Below, one piece after another: positions 48,100-56,501 of a DNA stretch of 64,000 bases. Origin of the DNA: Bacteroidetes bacterium GWF2_33_16. Its GTDB lineage: Bacteria; Bacteroidota; Bacteroidia; Bacteroidales; UBA12077. A program made the translations under genes and the position numbers. The notes under the pieces were generated by a model. The model searched no databases, was not told where the DNA came from, and was given only the letters and a program-made list of their open reading frames with translations. The DNA lies in assembly GCA_001768565.1 (NCBI GenBank), contig MEOE01000015.1:1-64000 (forward strand), written 5' to 3'. The number at the start of each line of letters is the position of its first letter. The stretch's first letter is position 1.

Positions 48100-49722
48100 T
48101 TAGAATATTCCAAAAACACCATTTGGTGTAATATCGAGGAACTTAAACCATGTTTCGCCGGCAATAATATTCAGAACCCATGCAATAACCATCATTGTAA
48201 AACCAAACTTGAATGTATCGGTAATACTATAATGGTCGGTTTCATAAAGCAATGCCGCTGGTTTGCTGTTAAATGGCAACACATACACATGTTCAATCAT
48301 AAAAGCCACAGGAAGAGCAAGGCTAATAATACTTAAACCGAATCTACCAGCTACACCAATAGCAATAGGAACAAAAATCATGGCACGCATAGTTTTTGAT
48401 TGAAACAATAATGCACTAGCTACCATAACTCCAGTCAAGAGTAGATATAGTTTCCAGAAAGCTGTTTCGTTTCCTATTCCAAGGTGATCAAAAAAGGCGT
48501 TTACACTTATAGCCGGAAGATCTGTTACTGCCAAACCTGCGCCCAATGTATATGCACCAGCCGAGAACAACATAAGGTGCCATGGTATATCAACATCATT
48601 CCATTTAACTACTCCAATTCGTGGCAATAAGGCTATAATAGCTCCAACAAAAGCAACGGCTGTTGGACTAATTCCATGTATTTTGTCAGTAGCCCAAAAT
48701 GCTAATATTAAAAGGAAAATTATTACTGATTTCTTTTCCAGGAAACTAATCTTACCGAGTTTATCGTATTCACTTTTTAATCGCTCCATTCCACCTTCGA
48801 TCTGTGGCAAACGCTCTGATGGAGAAAGAGGGAAAAACACCCTCATAGCCAACAAATAACCCAAAAACATCATGATTAACATGATAGGAAACATGGCCAT
48901 CATCCAGTCACTAAAAAAGATATTGCCACCAATAGCGCCTCCAATAAGTGCTGCAGCCAATAAGTTTGCACCTGAACCGGTAAGAAAACCACTGGCACCA
49001 ATATTTATGTAAAACAAATTCTGAAGCACAATACTACGTCCAAAATTATTTCTGTGATTATTGCCGCGTGCACCATAAATAGCTGCAATAACCATAAAGA
49101 TTGGTAACAAAATAGCTGCTTTTGCAGTTGTTGCAGAAATAAATATTGACAACACAACATTTATAAATAAGAAGCTCAGAAAAATGGCACTCGCACTTTT
49201 GCCAAATTTTAGAATGAACCAGAGGGCAAATCGTTTTGCCACACCTGTTGCAACAAGCATACTCGCCAATACGAACGACATAATATTTAACCACATTACA
49301 GGATGCCCCAATTCGGCATATGCTTTTTTCTCGGGCAACACTCCTGTTAAAACAAGCGAAACAATAAGAATAAGCGATGTTAAATAATTTGGAATAGCTT
49401 CGGTAATCCAAAGAATTATGCTACCCAAAAATATACCCAACATAATGGCATTGGTTCGCGAAAAAGCTTCTGGTCCAATCTTATCAAAAACCTTTCTTCC
49501 CTCTTCGGTTAATCTGGCAGGATCAATATTTTGTAAAAATGGTAGTTTAATAATAAAGGCAAACAACACAAATGATACTATTGCTAATGGAGGCCCAATA
49601 ATGGTCAACCATTTTTCAAATTTGCCTTTGCTTCGTTTTGGTAGCTTCTCGATTCGGTAGTTATGCATATCTAATAAATCGAACTGCTCACTTCTTTCTG
49701 TATTTACTATCTGATCTGCCAT
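48100..49722 (-). CDS. DASS family (SLC13-like) anion:sodium symporter
   Basis: A 540-residue inner-membrane transporter with about 11-12 helices. Signature segments are LWITEAIPNYLTSL (first SNT-type motif), FVLASMLVATGVAKRFAL and SGFLTGSGANLLAAAL. DASS members carry dicarboxylates, sulfate or phosphate with Na+. The phosphate-linked genes upstream on the same strand (PiT fusion, porin, CYTH protein) make an inorganic anion plausible, but the sequence does not decide. A terminator-like hairpin separates it from the CYTH gene, so it may be a partly independent unit. Confidence 0.9.
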   Translation of the reverse strand: MADQIVNTERSEQFDLLDMHNYRIEKLPKRSKGKFEKWLTIIGPPLAIVSFVLFAFIIKLPFLQNIDPARLTEEGRKVFDKIGPEAFSRTNAIMLGIFLGSIILWITEAIPNYLTSLILIVSLVLTGVLPEKKAYAELGHPVMWLNIMSFVLASMLVATGVAKRFALWFILKFGKSASAIFLSFLFINVVLSIFISATTAKAAILLPIFMVIAAIYGARGNNHRNNFGRSIVLQNLFYINIGASGFLTGSGANLLAAALIGGAIGGNIFFSDWMMAMFPIMLIMMFLGYLLAMRVFFPLSPSERLPQIEGGMERLKSEYDKLGKISFLEKKSVIIFLLILAFWATDKIHGISPTAVAFVGAIIALLPRIGVVKWNDVDIPWHLMLFSAGAYTLGAGLAVTDLPAISVNAFFDHLGIGNETAFWKLYLLLTGVMVASALLFQSKTMRAMIFVPIAIGVAGRFGLSIISLALPVAFMIEHVYVLPFNSKPAALLYETDHYSITDTFKFGFTMMVIAWVLNIIAGETWFKFLDITPNGVFGIF

Positions 49723-49754
49723 TCTGCTTCCTTTTATGTGTTACTAATTATCGT

Positions 49755-49794
49755 AAAAACCTGCACAGGCTAGTAAATCATAAACCTGTGCAGG
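49755..49794 (-). terminator. Hairpin terminator between the CYTH and DASS genes
   Basis: A perfect 10-bp stem CCTGCACAGG/CCTGTGCAGG (49760-49769 and 49785-49794) with a 15-nt loop. Read on the minus strand it is followed by TTTTTACG, which suggests partial or full termination after the CYTH gene. Confidence 0.7.
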
Positions 49795-49819
49795 AAATCA
49801 ATCAACCTAAAACCCTAAT

Positions 49820-50287
49820 TTACCACTTTGTATAAGGATTTTTCATTAACATAGAGTTGTAATACTTTTTGTCACCGGTAACCTCTTCGCCAAGCCATTC
49901 GGGTTTTTCAAAAACATCCGACTCGGATTTTAGCTCAATTTCGGCAACTATTAAGCCCTGGTTTTCGCCATAGAACTCATCAACCTCAAAAGTGAAGTTA
50001 CCTGCCGGGATATTGTAACGTGTTTTATCGATCACTCCAGGTTCACAAATCTTAAGAAGCTCCATTACTTCGGCTACAGGAATTTCCTTTTCCCATTCGT
50101 AACGACTTGCACCACTTGCATTTCCGACACCCTTAACAGTAATAAATCCTTTATCTCCTTTTACCCGCACACGCACTGTTCGTTCAGGCACAGAGCTTAA
50201 ATAACCCTGAGTAATACGGGTTTGTTTGGCAGCAAACTTCTTAAATTCGCCTTTTACCAAAAATTTACGTTCTATTTCTTGAGCCAT
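49820..50287 (-). CDS. CYTH-domain protein (triphosphate tunnel metalloenzyme)
   Basis: A 155-residue single-domain CYTH protein with the ExExK motif at E4-I-E6-R-K8. Basic tunnel residues follow in RTVRVRVKGDKGF and TVKGVG. Acidic metal ligands are in FEVDEFYG and AEIELKSE. Short bacterial members of this group are usually inorganic triphosphatases, cutting tripolyphosphate, rather than adenylate cyclases. It sits in a phosphate-uptake gene row, which supports a role in phosphate or polyphosphate handling. It starts 24 bp after the upstream hypothetical gene's stop. Confidence 0.93.
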   Translation of the reverse strand: MAQEIERKFLVKGEFKKFAAKQTRITQGYLSSVPERTVRVRVKGDKGFITVKGVGNASGASRYEWEKEIPVAEVMELLKICEPGVIDKTRYNIPAGNFTFEVDEFYGENQGLIVAEIELKSESDVFEKPEWLGEEVTGDKKYYNSMLMKNPYTKW

Positions 50288-50311
50288 ATTATTAAATGTT
50301 ATGGATTACTA

Positions 50312-50953
50312 CTAGTTTGCCAAAGGTTTATTAATCATTCCGATTACTCTTTTTATTGCCTGTAAGTAATTGATATTTTCAACTCCTTCGAGGCCGATAT
50401 CTTTAATTGTTTTTTTGATATCTTCAACCTCGGTTGATTCAGAGTTTATTGTATATACACTTGCTCCATTAATAAGTACTTCGCCAAACTCGCAGATGGT
50501 ATTGTTAACCATATATCCGAATCGTTGTTTATGTACCTTAACAGCAGCCAGGTCGGGATGATTATAGATCATTTCCATAAACTCATCGAAAGTGTAAACA
50601 TCTTTCTTCAATTCGGGCATTGTAACCTGAAACGCAGGAAATACTTCGTTCTTAAGTATCGATGACTGAATAGGAAACTCACCTTTCATCAATGGATTCC
50701 ATTGTTCAAGACCATCAACTGTTTGTACATAGGTTTTGATATCCATCTTTCCATCACGTATTTTGGTATTATTAATATCATTGGTACGCGATAGAATATA
50801 TATTTCGTCGGAATACCTTTCCCAAACTTTTTCGGGCACAGGCATCGAAAAGCGAGACATGCGATAATGTGCTTCATCAAAGTCCTGCCCAAACGATCTG
50901 AACTCAAATCTTGGTTTTGATATTTCGCCTATTTTTAAATCTTCTTTTGACAT
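50312..50953 (-). CDS. Hypothetical protein, possibly a divergent CYTH/TTM-fold partner
   Basis: A 213-residue soluble protein with no signal peptide. I do not recognise a named family. Its strand pattern suggests a distant triphosphate-tunnel relative: PRFEFRSF near the N-terminus, NTKIRDGKMDIKTYVQ in the middle (alternating basic residues as in the tunnel strands), and KVHKQRFGYMVNNTICEFGEVLING followed by SVYTINSES, which resembles the acidic return strands. The canonical ExExK motif is absent. It is immediately upstream of the true CYTH gene, so the two may form a complex or a substrate-handling pair. This is inference. Confidence 0.85.
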   Translation of the reverse strand: MSKEDLKIGEISKPRFEFRSFGQDFDEAHYRMSRFSMPVPEKVWERYSDEIYILSRTNDINNTKIRDGKMDIKTYVQTVDGLEQWNPLMKGEFPIQSSILKNEVFPAFQVTMPELKKDVYTFDEFMEMIYNHPDLAAVKVHKQRFGYMVNNTICEFGEVLINGASVYTINSESTEVEDIKKTIKDIGLEGVENINYLQAIKRVIGMINKPLAN

Positions 50954-50965
50954 ATTATTTTTTTA

Positions 50966-51736
50966 TTACTTAATTTTAAATTTATAAAGCATTGATTGAG
51001 AGTCACTGACAATATACAATATACTATCTGAAGGATTAAATGCAATTCCTTCTGGATTGGTTACAGGTATATTATAACTTTCAATTACTTGTCCTTGCAA
51101 AGAGCATTTGTTTACAGTTGCCGAAAGATCGCTTACAATCCATAATTGCTGATTTATATTATCAACACAAATACCTGAATAATCCTTGGCAAATGTTAAT
51201 GTATAACTAGCAAGCAAATTAAAATTTTTATCGGTTTCAATCAACAATGAAGGATTCATCTCATTAATTATATAAAAATGCTGATTAAATGTAGCATATG
51301 AAATACCTTCTAATCCCTCATTTTCAACATTTTGCTCTACTGACATAGTTTTTTCTAAAATAAACGATCCTTGTAAATCGAGTTTTACAATTTTACGCAG
51401 ACGCTCTTCAGCAACATACAAGAATTGATTATCAACAAAACAAACACCTTCCAGATCATTTCCGGTAAATTGCAACTCAGCTAATGTCCGGCCTGATGTT
51501 GATATTTTATACACTTTTGCACTATTATCGCTTACTGTATATAAAACACTTGTTGTAGATCCAAAACATAAATCTGAAGTTTCCAGAATATCAAGTTTAT
51601 GAGATTCTATTGGTTTAAGTATAGCATAGTTGTCATCATCTGAATCACTACAAGATCCAAAAAACAAGATCATTGCTGCAATTAACAATACATTTTTTGA
51701 AATGAAACCGCAATTATTTATTAATTGCGATTTCAT
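50966..51736 (-). CDS. SdiA-regulated-type beta-propeller lipoprotein
   Basis: 256 residues from the ATG at 51736. The frame extends to a TTG at 51766, but the lipoprotein signal (VLLIAAMILFFGSC) works from the ATG. The mature part has repeated propeller blades (LEGVCFVDNQFLYVAEERLRK, LEGISYATFNQHFYIINE, PEGIAFNPSDSILYIVSD), matching the SdiA-regulated family, a six-bladed propeller of unsettled function. It is envelope located. Tight spacing with the lamin-tail gene upstream suggests co-expression in the phosphate row. Confidence 0.88.
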   Translation of the reverse strand: MKSQLINNCGFISKNVLLIAAMILFFGSCSDSDDDNYAILKPIESHKLDILETSDLCFGSTTSVLYTVSDNSAKVYKISTSGRTLAELQFTGNDLEGVCFVDNQFLYVAEERLRKIVKLDLQGSFILEKTMSVEQNVENEGLEGISYATFNQHFYIINEMNPSLLIETDKNFNLLASYTLTFAKDYSGICVDNINQQLWIVSDLSATVNKCSLQGQVIESYNIPVTNPEGIAFNPSDSILYIVSDSQSMLYKFKIK

Positions 51737-51771
51737 TCTTATAAATCCCTGTTTAGAATCTCTCAATTACT

Positions 51772-53331
51772 CTAAATATTATTTGTTGTACCTTTTGTCT
51801 CAGCCGCAGGAACTACCCACAAATCAGCAGCGTCTTTCTTACGAGCCACAAGAGGAACACCTGGCCAATTAATCTTTAATAATTGGTCAACAATAACATC
51901 CGATGCATTTACCAGTGTAATATCTTCACCTGATGATGATATTCCGAATTGTCCCTGAGGAGAACCCGATCCTGTTTCGATTAAATAAAAACCTCCAGCT
52001 GCAATTGAAGTACTCGCAGGAATAACGTATGCAACACCTATGCCTCCTGAATCATATACTTTGTATCCACTAATATCAATTGAAGCAGTTGTTCCATTAT
52101 ACAATTCAATAAAGTCATAAGGAACTCCAGATGCCTGAATCTCATTAATCACCAATTGGTTTAACAAAGGAATTGGTGCAACTGTAATACTTGGCCAGGT
52201 AGATCCGTCATCATGGTCAAAATCACCAATAATCTCTCCAACAGCATTAAGTTCCTCAACGGGATAATATGATTTTACAGATGAATTGTCAGTAGCTCTG
52301 ATGTAATATCTAATTACAGATTCATCAGCTTGTCCAGGAATAACACCAGTCCAAACATCTCCAGTTAGGGTTAAGTCAACTGTAATTTTATTTCCAGCAA
52401 CCTCATCATCAACTAAATAATATAAACGAACTGCATCAACTCCGCTCCTGTCGTATACATCAACAGTTACAGTAATATCTTCAAATGGTGATGGATTTTC
52501 GTTTGACAATTCAACCTCATTAAAAATAGCAAGACCATCAACAACAGTAAATGTATAATAATCTGCATCTGCAGGTTTAAAAGTAGTCATTAAACCGGTT
52601 TTATCAGTAGCTTCGATATAATATTTAACTGCATCACCTTTGGTTAAAAGCGGAAGAACGATTGTGTATTCACCTTGTCCCATTGGAGCCATGCTTGTAT
52701 AATATACATCTGTTGAAGTCTGCATCCATAATTTTACATCACTAATACCTGAAGCATCAATAACAACGATATCATACTGAAAACGTTGGTTATCGTTAAC
52801 CATTCCGGTAACAATGACATCAGCCTCGAAAGCAGGAGCTTCATTTGTATTGCTATTTTCAGTTCCTTTTGTAAGGTTTGCCAAAGCCCATGTATCGCTA
52901 CCATCTGGTATTCTCGAATAAGATAACCCAACTGGAAGAGCTGGCAATTCGATATTATCGACTACTTCACCAAGATCATTTTCCAGGTAAATAAGATCTC
53001 CACCACTGGATAAACCAAAACCGTTTTCACCTGCATCAACAACGATTACAAAGAATCCCTTAGGTTGGATAATCGAACCCGCAGGAAATGATTTTGGAGT
53101 TTTTGAGGGATTATCATATATTTTATAATTGCTTATATCAATAGCTTCGTCAGAACTATTATAAAGTTCAACCCAATCCGGGTCTCCCTCTACACCTCTG
53201 GAATAGGCTTCATTAATAAATATGGCTGATTCGGTTATTACTGTCTCATCAATAAAAACCTCATCTTCTACGCAACTTGTAAAGCTAAATGCTACCAGTG
53301 CTATAATTAATATAAATAGATATTTTTTCAT
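51772..53331 (-). CDS. Lipoprotein with two lamin-tail domains
   Basis: A 519-residue lipoprotein (signal ending in FSFTSC). A first lamin-tail domain (about 36-155, IFINEAYSRG...DWVELYNSSDEAIDIS) and a second (about 395-510, LVINEIQASG...DFIELYNGTTASIDIS) flank Ig-like modules (about 160-385). Extracellular bacterial lamin-tail domains are often attached to nucleases and phosphatases, but no catalytic domain is seen here, so it may be a surface binding or scaffold protein. It follows the porin gene by 30 bp and belongs to the same minus-strand row. Confidence 0.9.
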   Translation of the reverse strand: MKKYLFILIIALVAFSFTSCVEDEVFIDETVITESAIFINEAYSRGVEGDPDWVELYNSSDEAIDISNYKIYDNPSKTPKSFPAGSIIQPKGFFVIVVDAGENGFGLSSGGDLIYLENDLGEVVDNIELPALPVGLSYSRIPDGSDTWALANLTKGTENSNTNEAPAFEADVIVTGMVNDNQRFQYDIVVIDASGISDVKLWMQTSTDVYYTSMAPMGQGEYTIVLPLLTKGDAVKYYIEATDKTGLMTTFKPADADYYTFTVVDGLAIFNEVELSNENPSPFEDITVTVDVYDRSGVDAVRLYYLVDDEVAGNKITVDLTLTGDVWTGVIPGQADESVIRYYIRATDNSSVKSYYPVEELNAVGEIIGDFDHDDGSTWPSITVAPIPLLNQLVINEIQASGVPYDFIELYNGTTASIDISGYKVYDSGGIGVAYVIPASTSIAAGGFYLIETGSGSPQGQFGISSSGEDITLVNASDVIVDQLLKINWPGVPLVARKKDAADLWVVPAAETKGTTNNI

Positions 53332-53361
53332 AACTGTGAATTATTAAGTTTTAGGTAATTA

Positions 53362-54738
53362 TTAAAAATCAACTTCAAATCTGATGGAAAGAATGCTGTA
53401 ATCTTCACCAGCAGAACCATTAGAATCTACAACATTTCTTGGATTTTTGGTTAATTCACCATTCTCATCATACCCAACAAACAGTTTGTTTTTTCCATTT
53501 GCCCAACGGTCGTGATTCATGTAGATGTAGTTAAGCATAATCTTAACATTATTGTTAATATAATAGTTTAAGCCAAGGGTATAGCCTTCGCCAGAACCAC
53601 CCATTACCTGATCAACATCGCTATTGAGATTCAAATAATCATAACGCAAAGCTAATTCGACATCGCCCCAGTCTTTACCTCTTGTTGGCTGAGTAAATTC
53701 AGCTGCACCTTTATCATAGTTATATTTACCACCAAATAACAAATATGTTCCAAACACATAAAATCCATCAAAGTTTTCTGTTGGCAGATCTTTATCTTTT
53801 ACTACGCTGCTCATCATATATTCTCCCTGTAATCGAAGTCCCTCATAATATCCTGCAAACTCTAATCCGGTAAGGGTAGCATAATCAACATCGCCCATAA
53901 GGTCAGTATCCATGTATTTTTTTCTATTGATAGATGTAAGAGATCTTGTGCTATATCTTAAAGTATAAGGAACTTCGGCATCGGTTTTTGGAGTGCGATA
54001 TGAATAAGCTCCACCAAGATGAAGACCCATTCTATTATCTTTATGAAAAGGCATAATAACTACTTTTCCTGTATATGAATAGCCTTCGTCCATACCAACG
54101 TCTTTGTTATTATCCTCTGAAAAGATTCTTTCTTCTAAACCACCAACTTCTTGGAAATGCACACCCCCCATTGCAAATAACCAGTTTTTACTGTATGATG
54201 CAGCTACACCAATATGTCGTGAAGGGGCAAAAGTAGCAACTGCATTTGGTCGCTCAATAAAAGTAAGGTAACGCGAAGTTGTTGTTGCTTCCATAGAAAA
54301 ACCTTCTTTAAAATTACCAACTTGTACCTCGAGTCCGGCATCGTTAAAATATTTTACGTATGCATCTTTTAATTCGAGCTCTGAGTTTGATATATCCATA
54401 TCAAATTCGCCATACCAGTTTTTAGCAAACTCAGCTTTAACAGCAAATCGTGCTCTTCGGATTGAAGTACCATTACCAATATCATTATAGGTATCTCCAT
54501 AAAACATAGCTCCATCTACCTGCACGCGGGCATCATACCATATCTTATAGCTTTTGTCTTTAGCTTCAAGAACAAGGGTCCCATTTCGCTCTTCAGGCAG
54601 CAAAGGTGTTCGGTTTACCTTAACTCCATATTGGTTGTAACGGGTAGTAGTATCATTTTCCTGTCCGTTCACTGAACTGCTCCATAGAAAAGGTATCCCC
54701 AGGAACAAAATCATTAAAAAACTGTTTACTTTTTTCAT
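53362..54738 (-). CDS. Phosphate-selective porin O/P family outer-membrane protein
   Basis: A 458-residue outer-membrane barrel. A signal peptide (ending near SVNGQ) is followed by barrel strands typical of the OprO/OprP family: FYGDTYNDIGNGTSIRRARFAVKAEF, YGEFDMDISNSELELKDAYVKY and GFSMEATTTSRYLTFIERP. It ends in a C-terminal Phe (SIRFEVDF), as outer-membrane proteins usually do. The family forms anion- or phosphate-selective channels. It starts 11 bp downstream of the PiT fusion stop, which is strong operon evidence for a phosphate role. Confidence 0.93.
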   Translation of the reverse strand: MKKVNSFLMILFLGIPFLWSSSVNGQENDTTTRYNQYGVKVNRTPLLPEERNGTLVLEAKDKSYKIWYDARVQVDGAMFYGDTYNDIGNGTSIRRARFAVKAEFAKNWYGEFDMDISNSELELKDAYVKYFNDAGLEVQVGNFKEGFSMEATTTSRYLTFIERPNAVATFAPSRHIGVAASYSKNWLFAMGGVHFQEVGGLEERIFSEDNNKDVGMDEGYSYTGKVVIMPFHKDNRMGLHLGGAYSYRTPKTDAEVPYTLRYSTRSLTSINRKKYMDTDLMGDVDYATLTGLEFAGYYEGLRLQGEYMMSSVVKDKDLPTENFDGFYVFGTYLLFGGKYNYDKGAAEFTQPTRGKDWGDVELALRYDYLNLNSDVDQVMGGSGEGYTLGLNYYINNNVKIMLNYIYMNHDRWANGKNKLFVGYDENGELTKNPRNVVDSNGSAGEDYSILSIRFEVDF

Positions 54739-54749
54739 AGAATAATTAA

Positions 54750-56498
54750 TTAAAGGTTACTAATAAATTTTAATAAGTTATCTTCTTTTTCTAGTTTCAA
54801 TTTCTTTTTTAGCCTGTATCTTGATATCTCGACACTCTTTGGCGAAATATTTAATAATGATGAAATCTCTTTGGTAGATAAATTTAATCTTAGCAATCCT
54901 GCCAAACGTTTATCCATTTCTGTAAGTTTAGGAAATGATGTTTTCAATTTTGTGTGAAAATCTTTGTGGATATCTTCAATCTGAGTATAGAATTCCTTTT
55001 TCTCTTTCGAAAAAGACATTTTTTGCCTTATCATTAGAGACAAGTCTTTAAGTCTTTTAGTCCGATCATCGTGATTATTTATCTCAATAATTTCGTTTAA
55101 TCCAGTTGATATTTTCTCTAGAAAAGCATGCTGTTCATTAATATTAAATGCAATATCCATAAACTCTTTCCTTTTGGCCTGAAGCTTAATATTAAGAGCT
55201 TCATTTTCAACTGCTGCAGCCCTCATTTCCAAATCATTCATCGCTTTTTGCGATTGATAAAGCTGATTTTGTTGAATTAGAATATCTCGTTCCATTTTTA
55301 AACGGAGCTTTTGTTGTCTGAAAATGAAGAATATAAATACCACAATAAGTAAAGCTATAAGAATAATAATTCCTGGCAGTACCATATTTATTCTCGTAGA
55401 GCTATCTACCAACTTTTCAGTATCAATACTTCTTACAGCCTGATCCAATTTTTCCAGTTTTGATGGAAACCCAAAAGTTCTCTCAATAATAAAAAGAAAA
55501 GCAGTTGTAAGTAGTCCGGCACTTAACGGTGTAGTTATCCAGCTCAATCCAATACCAGCAAGAGTTTTAATTTCAATTTCGCGTGTACCTTTAACTATTC
55601 CTATACCTATTATAGCACCAATAACTATTTGAGTACTCGAAACAGGGACCAAAGGAATTTGAGGTAATCCGAAGGATCCAAGAATATTAGAAAGCCATAA
55701 TGATGAAAATACAAATAAAACAATTGCTTGCACAAGATGAACAACGACTGCTGTTTCTGGCACAAGAGAGAAAGTTCCACTTCCTGTTTCAATAGCAGCC
55801 TTTTTGCTAAAGCTATAAATACCTATCGAAATGGAGATTCCACCTAGTAGAAAAAGTATTTGTAATCCATCAAGGGTAAAGATTCCAAAGTTTATTAAAA
55901 GAGCTGGTGCATAATTGGAAAAAACACCAATTACATTTCCAATATTATTGGCTCCTAAGTTAAAAGCAGCAAGAGCAATAGCTATAACTAAGGTAATTCT
56001 AAGATAAAAATCGAGTTTAATTACATGTATATTCGACTTATTAATAAACCATCGTATAAGAATAAACAGAAGTGCACCAACAATTACTCCAAAAACCGGG
56101 GCGAGAATCCATGCTAATACAATCTTAGATATTATACCTAAATTAATATTACCCTGCGTAAAAAGGCTCCATCCAACAATTGCTCCAACTATGGACTGAC
56201 TAGTAGAAACTTTAATATTAAATCTGGTAAAAACAAGAACTACTAATGCAGCACTTAGTACAACAATAAATGCTATCGCAGGTTCAGTAATATTTCCGAG
56301 ACTTTGTATTGTTGCAGTAGTGCCTCTACCTTGAAATATTGCACCAATAATTATTAGTACACTTGCTATTATCGCTGCTTTTTTAAAATTGAGCCTTTGT
56401 GAACTAACTGAGGAGCCAAAAAGATTTACCGTATCCTTTGATCCAAGCAACCATCCAAGAAATAACCCACTTGATATTATTACTAAAATAATAAACAT
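54750..56498 (-). CDS. PiT-family phosphate transporter fused to a coiled coil and LuxR-like DNA-binding domain
   Basis: A 582-residue single reading frame. Residues 1-345 are a PiT-type transporter with both inverted repeats: GSKDTVNLFGSS (19-30) with STSQS (98-102), and GANNIGN (182-188) with PVSSTQ (285-290), matching the family GANDxAN and VSSTH signatures. After an extra helix (372-393) comes a coiled coil (394-515) and an HTH (524-570; LSTKEISSLLNIS, VEISRYRLKKKL). The last 180 residues align with the glucan-locus regulator. A DUF47 gene lies 3 bp upstream and a phosphate porin gene 11 bp downstream. The simplest reading is a phosphate transporter or transceptor that binds DNA while in the membrane. 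No frameshift is needed for the fusion. Confidence 0.93.
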   Translation of the reverse strand: MFIILVIISSGLFLGWLLGSKDTVNLFGSSVSSQRLNFKKAAIIASVLIIIGAIFQGRGTTATIQSLGNITEPAIAFIVVLSAALVVLVFTRFNIKVSTSQSIVGAIVGWSLFTQGNINLGIISKIVLAWILAPVFGVIVGALLFILIRWFINKSNIHVIKLDFYLRITLVIAIALAAFNLGANNIGNVIGVFSNYAPALLINFGIFTLDGLQILFLLGGISISIGIYSFSKKAAIETGSGTFSLVPETAVVVHLVQAIVLFVFSSLWLSNILGSFGLPQIPLVPVSSTQIVIGAIIGIGIVKGTREIEIKTLAGIGLSWITTPLSAGLLTTAFLFIIERTFGFPSKLEKLDQAVRSIDTEKLVDSSTRINMVLPGIIILIALLIVVFIFFIFRQQKLRLKMERDILIQQNQLYQSQKAMNDLEMRAAAVENEALNIKLQAKRKEFMDIAFNINEQHAFLEKISTGLNEIIEINNHDDRTKRLKDLSLMIRQKMSFSKEKKEFYTQIEDIHKDFHTKLKTSFPKLTEMDKRLAGLLRLNLSTKEISSLLNISPKSVEISRYRLKKKLKLEKEDNLLKFISNL

Positions 56499-56501
56499 TT
56501 G

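Noticed and set aside
48100-49722. Assignment of the DASS transporter as a phosphate carrier
   Set aside because: Family motifs do not separate dicarboxylate, sulfate and phosphate carriers; only gene context points to phosphate.
54750-56498. PiT-HTH fusion as a sequencing artefact joining two genes
   Set aside because: The frame is continuous, a linking helix and coiled coil are present, and the complete C-terminal module is matched by an independent protein in the same window.
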